A DNA stretch of 64,000 nucleotides from VRUE01 sp963708115 (GCA_963708115.1 CAVPRX010000001.1:744001-808000); one strand, 5' to 3'; counted from the first letter of the stretch, positions 52,281-61,978 are shown. The notes: generated by a model not told the origin, from the sequence alone. Numbers and translations: made by a program.

Positions 52281-53036
52281 ATGGCAAGTGAGAAGAAGAT
52301 CGCCGTCGCCGGTGCGACCGGTCGCCTCGGCCGCCCCACTGTCGAGATCCTGCGCGAGCGCGGGCACGAGGTGGTGCCGATCTCGCGCGGCGACGGGGTC
52401 GACGTGATCTCCGGCAAGGGCCTCGCGGCCGCGCTGGAGGGAGTCGACCTGGTCATCGACGCCGCCACCGGCCCCGCGCCCGACGGAGCAGCCGAGTTCT
52501 TCGCGACCTCGGCACGCAACCTGCAGCAGGCCGGCGCAGAGCGCGGCGTCGACGAGATCCTCGTCGTCTCGATAATCGGCACCGACCATTTCGACAGCGG
52601 CTACAACGCCGCCAAGGTGACCCAGGAGCGAGCGCACCTCGACGGGCCCGTTCCGGCTCGCATCCTTCGGGCCGCCCAGTTCCACGAGTTCGTCGCGGAG
52701 TTGGTCGAGTGGGGGCGCCAGGGCGAGGTCAGCTATGTGCCCGAGGCGCGCACCCAGCTCGTCGCCGCCCGGAGCGTCGCCGAGGCGCTGGCCGACCTCG
52801 TCGACGAGACGGATTCCGCACCCCGCGGCAACCCGATCGCCGAAGTGGCCGGGCCTCGCGATGAGAGCCTGGTCGATGCGGCGGGGCTCCTCGCCGCCCA
52901 CCGGGGCAACGGCCTGCGCATCGAAGCCGCCGAGTGGCCTGAGGATCCAGAAGGTCTCTACCCGGCGGGCGCCCTCCTCCCGGGCCCGGTGGCCAAGCTC
53001 TCCGGCCCCACCTACGAGGAGTGGCTCAACCGGTAG
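52281..53036 (+). CDS. NAD(P)-binding oxidoreductase, ECF41-associated
   Basis: This is a 251-residue atypical SDR of the NmrA/NAD(P)H-binding type: AVAGATGRLGRPTVEIL at about 8-24, VSIIGTDHFDSGYNAAK near 96-112, and no classical YxxxK at the normal spacing. ECF41 sigma genes are usually adjacent to a carboxymuconolactone decarboxylase, oxidoreductase or epimerase. This gene fits that role and has the ECF41-like promoter. The ATG follows a good ribosome-binding site (GAAAGGAAAG). Confidence 0.85.
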   Translation: MASEKKIAVAGATGRLGRPTVEILRERGHEVVPISRGDGVDVISGKGLAAALEGVDLVIDAATGPAPDGAAEFFATSARNLQQAGAERGVDEILVVSIIGTDHFDSGYNAAKVTQERAHLDGPVPARILRAAQFHEFVAELVEWGRQGEVSYVPEARTQLVAARSVAEALADLVDETDSAPRGNPIAEVAGPRDESLVDAAGLLAAHRGNGLRIEAAEWPEDPEGLYPAGALLPGPVAKLSGPTYEEWLNR

Positions 53037-53125
53037 TCACTGTCGAATTCGCGTGTCCCCATTCGTCTTACGGGTAGAGGGTGCTCAGAGGAGCCCCTCC
53101 ACCCGTGACCGAAGGGAGAATCGAG

Positions 53126-53659
53126 ATGGGAAAGCTGATCGCAAGTACGCAGGTCACCCTCGACGGCGTCATAGATCCGGTCGGCGAGTGGGTGCAGCCG
53201 GACGGAGACCACGGCGACTACTCGTTCGAGCGTCAGGCGAGATCCAGCGGGATGGTGCTGGGCCGCAAGACCTACGAGGGGCTGGCGGGATACTGGCCGA
53301 GCCAGTCGGGCCAGTGGGCGGACATGGTCAACTCGATGTCGAAGCACGTCGGGTCCAACACCCTGTCCGGCGATCTCGAGTGGAACGCGACCCTGCTCGA
53401 GGGGGACCTCGAGGACTCGATCCCGAAGCTGAAGGGCGAGGTCGACGGTGACCTGTTCATGCACGGCAGCGGCGAGTTCGCCTACGCCCTTGCCGAGAAG
53501 GGCCTGATCGACGAGTACGAGGTCTACCTGAACCCGCTCGTCTGGGGCGAGGGAAACGTCCACATGCTCGGCGACAGGGGAACCGTCCGGATGGAGCTCG
53601 ACGACGTGAAGCGGTTCAACTCCGGAGTGGTCCTCCTCACCTATCTCCCGGCGTCTTGA
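53126..53659 (+). CDS. RibD C-terminal/dihydrofolate-reductase-like protein
   Basis: The protein has 177 residues from the ATG at 53126, which has AAGGGAG upstream. An earlier start at 53081 would translate through this site. STQVTLDGVIDPVG at the start, MVLGRKTYEGLAGYW and FMHGSGEFAYALAEKGLIDEY match the RibD-C/DHFR-like family. It is an NADPH-dependent reductase fold of unknown substrate. Confidence 0.86.
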   Translation: MGKLIASTQVTLDGVIDPVGEWVQPDGDHGDYSFERQARSSGMVLGRKTYEGLAGYWPSQSGQWADMVNSMSKHVGSNTLSGDLEWNATLLEGDLEDSIPKLKGEVDGDLFMHGSGEFAYALAEKGLIDEYEVYLNPLVWGEGNVHMLGDRGTVRMELDDVKRFNSGVVLLTYLPAS

Positions 53660-53676
53660 CCGCGGATCCGAGCTGA

Positions 53677-54289
53677 CTACTGCTTTTCGGTGTCCCTGCC
53701 GGGGCCGCCGACCAGCTTGTCGCTCCCGCCGCCGCCCTTCAAGGTGTCGCGGCCGGGCCCGCCGAGCAGCTTGTCCGCCGCAGAACCGCCGCGGAGAATG
53801 TCGTCTCCGCGCCCGCCGTCGATCTTGTCGCTGTCTCCGCCGCCGCTCAGCCTGTCGTTGAGGTTGCCGCCGGTGATGGAGTCGAAGCCGAGCCCACCGT
53901 CGAAGACGTTGATGTGACCCGGAGCCCCGATGAATTTGTCGTCGGAGTATTCGGTCGGATCGCTCGCCGTGGAGATGGCGCGGATCTCGATCGGCCCCTG
54001 GCCGCCACCGAGGTCGTCGGGCAGCTGCGAGAAGTCGAAGAGGGTGGACACGGACGAGGAAGCCTCGATTCGCCTCAAGTCGCGACAGTAGGCAGGGCCG
54101 TTGTCGACAAAAACGCCGCTGACGGTGATCTCGCCGTCGCTCGCGCAGCGAGGGACGATTTTTCCCTCGCCGCCAGTCGACCGTGAGCACACCGTTGGCG
54201 AAGGTGCCAAAGGCATCCGCCCTCGCCGGCATGAGCACCGCGATTGCCAGCGCGAGCGTCGCGCCGATCAGCGCCCAGCGGGTTGCCAC
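53677..54289 (-). pseudogene. Secreted RTX-like calcium-binding protein, one frameshift
   Basis: The ATG at 54289 starts a signal peptide (MATRWALIGATLALAIAVLM, cut near ADAF). The frame then shifts at an A5 run near 54161-54165. With four A residues the protein would continue VDWRRGKIVPRCASDGE without interruption. The C-terminal half has RTX nonapeptide-like repeats (GGxGxDxLxGG) that bind calcium after secretion. The restored length is about 203 residues. The start overlaps the upstream VOC gene by 22 nt. The shift may be an error, real inactivation or a slippage site. Confidence 0.65.
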
Positions 54290-54627
54290 AGCTCGATCCG
54301 ATTGCCCTCGGGATCGGTGACCCAGCCGAATCGACCGACACCCTCCATGTCCTGCGTCTCTTCAGCCACGTCCGCCCCCTTGCCGCGCAGTTGCGCGAGC
54401 ATCGCATCCAGGTCGCGGACCCGGAAGTTGATCATGGCCTGCTGGGCACGGGACCCGAAGTAGTCGGTCTCGGAGTCGAACGTCGCGAACACCGTCGGCC
54501 CCGCTTCCTGGTGCCACAGGCCGTTCTCATCGGCGTCCAGGCCGAGGCAATCGCGATACCACGCGCCCAGGGCCACTGGGTCGGCGGCCCGCATGAAGTA
54601 TCCACCGATCCCAAGCACACGTTCCAT
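54268..54627 (-). CDS. VOC (glyoxalase-like) family protein
   Basis: This is a 119-residue single-domain VOC protein: GIGGYFMRAADPVALGAWYRDCLGL at the start and GWVTDPEGNRIELWQP at the end, where the Glu of IELW is a usual metal ligand. The substrate is unknown. Its end overlaps the start of the RTX-like gene by 22 nt. Confidence 0.87.
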   Translation of the reverse strand: MERVLGIGGYFMRAADPVALGAWYRDCLGLDADENGLWHQEAGPTVFATFDSETDYFGSRAQQAMINFRVRDLDAMLAQLRGKGADVAEETQDMEGVGRFGWVTDPEGNRIELWQPAGR

Positions 54628-54696
54628 GTCGCCATCTTGCCGGAGGGCGATCGGGCGACAATGGCAACATTGATCGGCGACCCCAACCGGGGCGCG

Positions 54697-54702
54697 TAGG
54701 AT
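54697..54702 (+). promoter_or_regulatory. -10 hexamer for the cupin gene
   Basis: TAGGAT lies exactly 6 nt before the GTG at 54709, with no Shine-Dalgarno sequence. Confidence 0.45.
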
Positions 54703-54708
54703 TGCGCC

Positions 54709-55119
54709 GTGCCATTCACGCTCAGGAACCTCAAGGAGGATCTGGAGGATCTGGAGGATGTCGGGTCCAACTTCGACGGCTCGCCAGACCTGGAGTTCCG
54801 CTTGGCGACCGGGGCGCTCGAGCTCGAGAAATCCGGCCTAGGCTACCAGCGCGTCCCGCCCGGCTATCGCTTTCCGTACGGCCACATGCACAAGGAGCAG
54901 GAGGAGGTGTACGTGGTCCTGCGCGGGAGCGGGCGGATGAAGCTTGACGACGAGATCGTCGAGCTCAAAGAATGGGACGCGGTGCGCGTCCCGCCGGGTA
55001 CGTGGCGAGGCTACGAGGCCGGGCCGAAGGGCCTCGAGATCCTCGTCATCGGCGCGCCCAACCTCGGCGAGTCTCCGCGCGAAGACGTCGATGGCCAGCG
55101 CGACTGGTGGACTGACTAG
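54709..55119 (+). CDS. Cupin-domain protein
   Basis: The protein has 136 residues from the GTG at 54709. The cupin motif 1 region is YRFPYGHMHKEQEEVYVVLRGSGRMKLDD (about 52-80), with two His and a Glu as likely metal ligands, and motif 2 lies around AVRVPPGTWRGYEA. It is a small beta-barrel protein. Possible roles include binding a sugar or other small molecule, or isomerisation. The activity is not predictable. Confidence 0.85.
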   Translation: MPFTLRNLKEDLEDLEDVGSNFDGSPDLEFRLATGALELEKSGLGYQRVPPGYRFPYGHMHKEQEEVYVVLRGSGRMKLDDEIVELKEWDAVRVPPGTWRGYEAGPKGLEILVIGAPNLGESPREDVDGQRDWWTD

Positions 55120-55208
55120 CGCGGCCTGGATCGACCTTCACGCAGATCGAGTCGACTGGATACCGGGCCTGTTTGCCCCATTTGTGCTCCAGCGAGGCCC
55201 ACGCTCTC

Positions 55209-58200
55209 TCACGGCCAGCGTTTGCCGATCGCGAGGATCGCGCCCGCGACCTCGGCGGCGCCGCTGCGGCCGCCGAGCCGGGCGAAGGCCGGCGCCAGCT
55301 CGGCCAGGTGGCTGAGGGCTGAGCGCCGCGACCTTCCCGCCAGATCAGTGAGGACACGGCTCAGGGCCGGGTAGAGCACCTTGCGCATGTCGGCGGGGAG
55401 CATCTCGTCCCCGGCCGGGATCATGCGCAGGACCTGGAAGACCTCGGTCACCCCGAGCTCGCCGAGCTCGCTCTCCAGCTCGTCGAGCAGCGTCACCCGC
55501 TCGGCGGGTGCGGCCCGCGCCAGCAGCGGCAGCAGGGCCGCTTGGTGCTGCAGGACGGCGCCGCGCCTGACGTCCGCGTCGAGCTCCGCCACATCGTCCT
55601 CGATCCCTTCGAGAGTCCGGGCATAGAGATCGACTGCCGTCTGGGGATCGAGCTCGGGCGCGAGCCGCGCGACGAGCCGCGAGCGCGATTGGACCCTTGG
55701 CAGCGCGGCTACCCGCAGGGCGTCTGCGACGAGACCGGCGTCGGCGAGCCGCGGGACGAGCAGGGCCGCGACATCGGCGCTCCCGAGCGCCTCGGCCACC
55801 TCGACCGCCTCCCCCGCGCGGCCGCGGTCGATCAGGACGCCGACGGCGTGGGCGACCAGCTCGGGGAGCACTCGAGGCTGCGGAGCCGCGCCGCGAATGC
55901 CGCCGGCGAGTCCTCCGCTCCCCGCCATGGGAGGCCGACCGAGCGGAGCACCGAGAACCGCCGCGCTCCGTCCTCGTCCAGCAGCCCGATGGCCTGCTCG
56001 GCCTGCTCGTCGCTCAGATATGGCGCCAGGGCGAGCACGGCCGCGGGCGCGACCCCCAGCGGCCATGCGACGAGCAGCAACAGCATCTCCTCGCGGCCGG
56101 CGGAATCGAGATTTCGCGCCACCGCGATCGCCGCCGGGTCGCCGAGCTCCCTGCGCTTGGCGATGGTCCGTGCCGCGGCCAGCAGACTCTCGCCGCTGAG
56201 CCTCTCGACGATCGCCGCTCGAGCCCTGTCGTCTGCCTTGTAGTGGACGAGATCGGCCTCGGAGAACGCCTTCTCCAGCGCCGACTCCGGCAGCGCCGGC
56301 GCCACGGCCGCGAGCCCGTAGGCGAAATCGCTGGACGAGTACCTGCTCGGCAGCAGGCTCAGCAGCTCGAGCGCCTGCTCGGGGTCGAGGAATGGCGAGT
56401 AGTCGCGCAGCGCCCACGCCCGCAGCTCGCCATCGCGGAACTCCTCGCGGGGCAGCACCGCCTCGATCGCGGCGACGCGCTGCTGGGCCGACAGGAGCGG
56501 CACGAGCGTCGCGATCGCTTCGGTCCGCTCGTAGGCGATCGGGTGCTTCGCGACCAGCGCCAGCGCCCGCGTCAGAAAGCTGGCCGGGAGACCGGTGCGC
56601 CCCGCGGCGTCCCGGGCGATCGCCCTCGCCCCCGCCACGTCCCCCACCGGGGAGAGCGCGTCCAGAGCCATCTCCGGCTCGTCGACGCGAAGGAAGCCGG
56701 CGACGAGATCGGAAGAGGTGTCCCCCGCGATTCCGCCGACATCCCTGCAGATTGCCAGCATCCGCCGCAGCCCCGCCGCGTCGAGGTGGGAGGCGAGTGC
56801 CGTCGTCAGCCAGGCAACGCTTCGCTGGGAGCCGGCCCAGACCGGGATCTCGGCCGCATCGAGCTCGTCGAGCAGGGAGGCCGCGGCCAGCGGCGCCTCA
56901 GGCGAGCTCGGAGGTACGGCGAGCACGTCCAACAGCTGCTCCGGCAGGCCATTGCGCTCCAGCGCGGCGCGCGCCTCGGGGTCCTCCGCGACAGCCTGGG
57001 GATCGCGTTTGGCCAGGGCCAGGAAGAGGTCACAGCGGTCGTAGTCGGCGCTGGTCGTGCGGGCGATCTCGAACACCGCCGGCAAGGCGGCGGCGAGAAG
57101 GTCCGGCACCAAGTGCTTAGCGGTCTGGGGCCGCTCGTAGGAGAAGCCTTCGGCGGTCTGCGCCACCTCCAGGAGCCCCAGCAAGACCTCCTCGCGGCGG
57201 CCCTCCGGCAACCCCCTGGCCACCTCGATCATCACTTCGGCGCGGCGGATCAGTTCCCCGACTTCTTCGGCGGCGGCGAGCGCCTCCTCCTGCAGCCGCG
57301 GGTTGTCCCGCGCCAGCAGGGCGATGCCGCGGGCCCGCGGGCCTGGATCGGGCGCCTGCCTCGCGGTCCGCAGAGCGCGATCTCGCGGCCACAGCTCCTC
57401 TTCGACCAGCACAGCCAGCAGGGTCGGCGGCACCGACTGCATGCTGGTGCGCACGCTCGCTACGGCCAGCGTCGACCAGACGGCGGTGGCGAGCTGCGAG
57501 GGGGGCGACGACGCCTCCTGCGCCGCTTCGTCGACCGCGTCTGCGGCCAGCCGCAGCTGCTCGATGTCGTGGACCAGGAGCTCTCCGGCGGGATCGACGG
57601 AAAGCTGCTCCTCCTCCCAGGTCGGGTCAGCGACGAGAGCCGCGAGCTCGTCCAACTCCCCGGCCTGGCGTAGGTGCTCGGCCAGATGGCGGTGGGCGTA
57701 GGGGTCGAGCGAGTCGCGCCCGGCCCGGGCGACGCTCCGGTGGGCGTCGGAGAGGCTGAGCTTCGTCGCGAGGAAGTCGGCGAACGAGTGGTGCACGATC
57801 CGCCACCTCTGCGACCCGTCGGCGGAGTCGGAGCGCAGGAAGCGCCGCCAGGGGGGCAGGACCATGTCCTCGACCTCGGGCGTCGGGCGGCCGACCTGGC
57901 CCGCCAGCCACTCGGCGCTGACCGGCTCGGCGGCGACGGCGAGCCGTTCGAGGACCGGCCGGTACAGGTCTGACCAGGAGGCGGGGTCGCGCTCCCGCTG
58001 GACCTCCATCGCAGTCCAGAAGCGCCGCTCGTAATAGCCGAAGAGACGCTCCGGCGGGCTGTCAGGGTCGAGCTTGCCCTCGGCGAGGTCCTCGAGCACG
58101 TAGGTCGCGTACATGAAGTTGCCTTCGGCGGCCGCGGCCAGCTGCGTCGCGAACTCCTCGTGGGTATGGGAGTCGGCGAGCGCGGCAACGGCGCGCGGGT

Positions 58201-59506
58201 CGCGCTCGATCCGCTCGGCGATGAAGCGGGTGAGGTCGTAGCGCTCCTCCTCGCCGTCCGCGGTGAGCGAGAGCGCCGACATCGGCGTCTCCTCGCCGGC
58301 GAAGAACCGAGATGCCGGTTCGCGACTGGTGAGGAGGACGAAGACGCCCGGGGGGAGCCGCGAGGGGAGCATCAGCGGGTTCGCCCCGGCGGGCGCCGCC
58401 TCCGCTTCGTCGAGCCCGTCGACGACGAGCCAGACCGGCCCGGAGTCCGTCTCGCCGGCGACCTCCAGTACCGCGGGCAAGATGTCCGCGTCGGCGCCCC
58501 AGTCGTCGAAGCGGTCGAGGTCGAGGTCGTGGCGCAGCGCCGTTTCCGCCCCCAGGTGGAGCGCGCACTGGTCGGCCCGCACCATGCCGCTGCCGGCGTC
58601 GGCGAAGAACGCCGGCGCCGACTCGAGCGAGGCGAAGCGCGCGGCCAACGCCGACTTGCCCAGCCCCGCGCTCGCCTCGACGTGGACGTAGCCGCGGTCG
58701 TGATCGTCCGGGAAGGCCCCGATGCGCTCCAGCAACGCCTCCCTGCCGACGAACTCCTCGGCCGCCGCGAGCTCATCCTTGAAGCGCCGCGGGTAGCCGC
58801 GCGGCCAGGGAAAGCCCCCACCCTTGCGGGTGCCCGCCGGGGGCGCGGAGGCGATCAACAGGCTGGCGACCGTCGAGTCGGCGGCCGCGATCTCGGCGAG
58901 GGGCGAGGCGAACACCACCCCGCCGTAGCCGACCCGCCGGCCCTGGGGCTCGGGCTGCGCCCACCAGACGAGCGCCACCGCCGCCCAGCCGCTGCGCATC
59001 TCGCCGTCGTCGGCCCACCAGCTCGTCTTGACACGCACCGGCGCGCCGCTGAAGCCGCGCGGATCGCGGCCGGCGGCGATCTCGTTGCTGAACATCTGCA
59101 GCGCCGGGACGCCGTCGAGACTCGCGGTGGGGTCGACGATCGAGCCGTGCATCGAGAGGATGTCCTGCTTGGGATGTAGATCGCCGGGGAAGCCCTTGCT
59201 CTGGAAGGTCGCCTCGCGCAGCTGCTCGCGCATGGCGATGACCGGGATCGGGTCCCAGCCCTCGGGCAGCGCCTGCGCCAACTCCAGCAGGGCGAAGTCC
59301 CGGGCGGGGTCCAAGCTGAGCGCGCGCTCCACCCGCAGCGGCTCGACGCCGACCGGGGCGAACCCGATCGGCTCGCCGGTGAGCTGGTCCTTGTCCTCGC
59401 CGCGCACACAGTGGAACGCGGTAAGTAGGTGGGTGGGAGAGATCGCGAAGGCGGACCCCCGCACCTGGCCGCCGACGGTGACACGCCCGATCGCGTCGCC
59501 GGCCAT
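55209..59506 (-). CDS. Trypsin-like protease fused to STAND NTPase (one frameshift near the end)
   Basis: The product is a very large cytosolic protein. An N-terminal trypsin-like domain has His32 (TAFHCV), Asp70 (ARDFALLEL) and Ser153 (GFSGAPV). A STAND/NACHT-type NTPase has Walker A SAGLGKSA at 279-286 and Walker B VWLVVDGLDE at 358-367. About 900 residues of helical repeats follow. The frame from 59506 runs to 55832. The remaining 200 or so residues continue in the next frame from about 55870, where one extra C in CTCCCCGAG would join them (about 1430 residues in all). In such proteins the repeats sense a trigger and the NTPase oligomerises to switch on the protease. Confidence 0.82.
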
Positions 59507-59512
59507 TGCCGC

Positions 59513-59830
59513 TCAGCCCCGTGCGGACCGCCGGCGCCAAGTCATCGTCGCCTCGAAACCGGCCGCCGTCTTGGCTTTCGCCACGACGACGCCCGCCGAG
59601 GCCTGGAGGTCGAGGGAGAAGCTGAGCTGGACCTCCTCCAGCCCCCACTCGGCGCGATCGTCCTCGTGCAAGGCGGCGTCGAGCTGGCTCCGCAGGTCGT
59701 TGGCGATCTCGCCAAGCCCTTGCCCGAGGTCACGAACGCGCTCGGCGAACAGCTCGGTGAGCGGCACCCCGACCTCGCCTGCGTACTCGGGCCCCGGCTC
59801 GACGTACACATGAATCTGCGAATCGTCCAT
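59513..59830 (-). CDS. Trypco1-type (trypsin-co-occurring) small protein
   Basis: The protein has 105 residues, with GGGAGGG upstream of the ATG at 59830. The C-terminal half (VQLSFSLDLQASAGVVVAKA ending in EATMTW) matches from memory the trypsin-co-occurring domain 1. That domain is encoded next to trypsin-like proteases in NTPase conflict systems. It lies 6 bp before the protease-STAND gene in the same operon. It may be a regulator, adaptor or substrate of the protease. The exact role is unknown. Confidence 0.75.
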   Translation of the reverse strand: MDDSQIHVYVEPGPEYAGEVGVPLTELFAERVRDLGQGLGEIANDLRSQLDAALHEDDRAEWGLEEVQLSFSLDLQASAGVVVAKAKTAAGFEATMTWRRRSARG

Positions 59831-59895
59831 AGTTTCCCTCCCAATCTCTTTGCCTCGACCATATCTTCCTGACCCTTGCGAGCGTCAGGAGGGCC

Positions 59896-60912
59896 TCATC
59901 CACGTCGCGCATCTCCTCGGTCGACCAGCCCAAGGAGGAAGTCGTCCGCTCCCTGGAAAAAGTCGATGAAGCGGCCAAGACCCCATTCCCACCACTCCTC
60001 GGGAACCTCTTTTCCGCGCAGCTTTTCCCGTAGGCACCACATCACTGCGCCTGAGAGCACGTCGGCAAGCTGAACCGCCGCCGCATGACGGGAATCGACC
60101 GTTCCGATCTCCACCCCGTAGAGCGGAAAGGCAAAGTGGGTCTCGCCAACGTCGAAAGTCCTGCGCGGGCCCTCCTGATCGGAGAGTCGCTCAAGCAATC
60201 GCTGCCAACGGCGGACCACCGCGGAGTCGTCATGTACAACCCGAAACGGCTCGCCAAGCCGCTGCGACCAGTGGTGCAGTTGCTCGACGAGACCACCGAG
60301 CGCGGGGTCCAGCTCATCGTCGCCGTGCGGAATCAACGCAGCAAGGGAGGCAGCGTCGTCGGGGACGACTTCGAGCAGGGTTCCGATCGGCTGCCCCTGG
60401 GCCGCGGCCTTCAACGCTCCAAGAGCCGCCTCGAGCTCGGCGATTCGCGCCTCGTCCCGCGGTCGCCGAACCGCGGCGACAAACGCACGCTGCCAGCGCT
60501 CCCAGACCTCGGGACCAGCCTCTGTCGGGCCTTGGCGCTGCAACGCCGAGGCGATCTGACGGTGCACTCCCGAGGTGTAGAAGGCATTGCTGTCGTTGGC
60601 GTTTGGCTCCCAGAGCAGATCCACCATCTTCCCCGCCACCATCCAGTCCTTGTCGACCGGGACGACCCGGGCGCTCGCGGGGTCGAGAAGACCTGAGTCA
60701 AACACGGTTGAGATCAGGCTCTGGCCCGGCTCGCCGCCCTTCATCTCGGAGAACTTCAGCTCATCGAAGTCGACCCCCTCCAGCAGCGCCGCAACCGCTC
60801 CCGCAACCTCGGACTCGGGCCTCGCCACCGAGGCCAGCGCGTAGACAGGCTGGACTCGATCGAGCAGGTTCTCCCCACTGTTGCCGCTCTCGTCGAAGGC
60901 GACCTCGAGCAT
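59896..60912 (-). CDS. DUF3800-like protein
   Basis: The protein has 338 residues from the ATG at 60912. The start EVAFDESGNSGENLL and the late motif RHAAAVQLADVLSGAV (about residue 275-290) are the acidic and QLAD blocks of DUF3800. That family is a predicted RNase H-fold nuclease often found in defence islands. It is the first gene of the operon with Trypco1 and the protease-STAND gene (65-bp gap). A TGA ending another short frame overlaps its ATG, hinting that an upstream gene has been lost. Confidence 0.72.
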   Translation of the reverse strand: MLEVAFDESGNSGENLLDRVQPVYALASVARPESEVAGAVAALLEGVDFDELKFSEMKGGEPGQSLISTVFDSGLLDPASARVVPVDKDWMVAGKMVDLLWEPNANDSNAFYTSGVHRQIASALQRQGPTEAGPEVWERWQRAFVAAVRRPRDEARIAELEAALGALKAAAQGQPIGTLLEVVPDDAASLAALIPHGDDELDPALGGLVEQLHHWSQRLGEPFRVVHDDSAVVRRWQRLLERLSDQEGPRRTFDVGETHFAFPLYGVEIGTVDSRHAAAVQLADVLSGAVMWCLREKLRGKEVPEEWWEWGLGRFIDFFQGADDFLLGLVDRGDARRG

Positions 60913-60988
60913 CAAGGCACCCGCCGGCGCGCCTCGCGCACCAGTTCGTCGTAGCCAGGGCTTTTAGCGATTTCAGCTCTTTTAAGAA

Positions 60989-61010
60989 GCGGAATTCGAA
61001 CCTGAGACCC
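60989..61010 (-). other. tRNA T-arm-like fragment, possible att remnant
   Basis: The minus strand reads GGTCTCAGGTTCGAATTCCG, resembling the T-arm end of a tRNA, but its stem pairs poorly and no other tRNA part is near. It lies just upstream of the DUF3800 operon and within 2.5 kb of three better fragments, so it may mark an old integration junction. Confidence 0.3.
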
Positions 61011-61079
61011 CCTATTTGTTGCCCAACCGGCGGCGCTCGAACCCAACGCGGCCGGCGTGTGCTGCGGCTAGTCGATCCC

Positions 61080-61610
61080 CTAACCGCGCCGACGGTAGTG
61101 CAAGTACACGGTCGCGCCGAACGTGCGGGTCTCGACCAGCTCGAGGTCGATGTTCACGTCCGGTGGGAAGTACGGCGTGCCGCCACCGACCACGATCGGG
61201 ATGACGAACAGCTCGAACTCGTCGATCAGCCCGCGCCGCATGCACTCCGCCGCAAGGCCGGCGCCGCCAACCGCGATCCTCCGGTTCCCGAGCGCGGCGA
61301 TCTCCTCCTCGAGCGTTCCCGTGGCCAGGCGGTTGCTGCCCTCGACGCCCGTCAGCGTGGTCGAGAACACGATCTTCTCGAGCGGGCGCCAGATCTCGGC
61401 GAACTCCGCCATCACGGGGTCGGAGAACTCCTCGGTGTCCCACACAAGCATCGTCTCGTAGAGGCGCCGGCCGAGCAGCTGGACGTCGGTCGCGGCGGCC
61501 CGTTCATTGTGGAACCGGTGCAGCTCCTCACTGGGCACCGCCCAGTCGAAGCTTCCGTCGGATCCGGCGATGTAGCCGTCGGTCGACAGGCTCATGGAAT
61601 AGGAGATCAC
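61080..61610 (-). CDS. RibD C-terminal/dihydrofolate-reductase-like protein
   Basis: This is a 176-residue protein: SMSLSTDGYIAGSDGSFDW at the start, VQLLGRRLYETMLVWDTEE, and RRIAVGGAGLAAECMRRGLIDEF near the end. It is an NADPH-dependent DHFR-like fold of unknown substrate, and the third such gene in the window. The start is probably the GTG at 61610. An ATG at 61595 would remove the first five residues. Confidence 0.85.
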   Translation of the reverse strand: MISYSMSLSTDGYIAGSDGSFDWAVPSEELHRFHNERAAATDVQLLGRRLYETMLVWDTEEFSDPVMAEFAEIWRPLEKIVFSTTLTGVEGSNRLATGTLEEEIAALGNRRIAVGGAGLAAECMRRGLIDEFELFVIPIVVGGGTPYFPPDVNIDLELVETRTFGATVYLHYRRRG

Positions 61611-61762
61611 AAGGACATAGTGAACCGCGTCGAGCCGACGGCCTTCTCCGCGACCCCCCGGCGGCGACCGTAGGTGGCCCGAGCCCCTTCACAAGGGCCG
61701 GAAACGACCTCTCTCCGACCTCATGTTGTCCTAGGGCCATCTCCGCCATTCTTGAGGCTCCC

Positions 61763-61799
61763 AAAAAGACAGAAACCGCTTGATAGGCGGGTTTCTGTC
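61763..61799 (-). terminator. Intrinsic terminator after a tRNA-Met-like fragment
   Basis: On the minus strand GACAGAAACC (61799-61790) pairs with GGTTTCTGTC (61777-61768), followed by TTTTT at 61767-61763. It begins 4 nt after the tRNA-like 3' end at 61803, the normal place for a tRNA terminator. Confidence 0.8.
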
Positions 61800-61802
61800 C
61801 TA

Positions 61803-61846
61803 TAGCGGGGCAGGATTCGAACCTGCGACCCTTGGGTTATGAACCT
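61803..61846 (-). tRNA. tRNA-Met(CAT)-like 3' half, incomplete
   Basis: The minus strand reads TTCATAACCC (anticodon CAT), a variable loop, a perfect T-arm (GCAGG TTCGAAT CCTGC) and an acceptor 3' strand ending CCCCGCTA. The 5' side does not pair: no AGCGGGG strand is upstream and the anticodon stem is mismatched. It is a partial tRNA, probably left by site-specific integration, and not a functional gene. Confidence 0.6.
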
Positions 61847-61855
61847 GGATTCCCA

Positions 61856-61925
61856 CTGGACTACGTGGGCATGGTTTCAAGCGGTTTTCGTGAGATGAGA
61901 TCGGCTGGGATCTGTGGGCATGTTG
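61856..61925. repeat. Flank repeat, copy 1
   Basis: This segment upstream of the tRNA-like fragment shares GGTTTCAAGCGGTTTTCG and ATCGGCTGGGATCTGTGGG, in the same order and orientation, with 63470-63565. Both copies adjoin a tRNA-Met-like 3' half, which suggests they are element-side junction sequence. Confidence 0.65.
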
Positions 61926-61978
61926 CCCATTTCTTCCCCGATCGGACTTCCCTGAGGCAGGCCATCTTATTCGGGCGC

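Noticed and set aside
61803..61880. A complete tRNA-Met gene here, and at 63405-63480
   Set aside because: The 5' acceptor strand and D-arm do not pair with the 3' half in either case, so only partial tRNAs are called.
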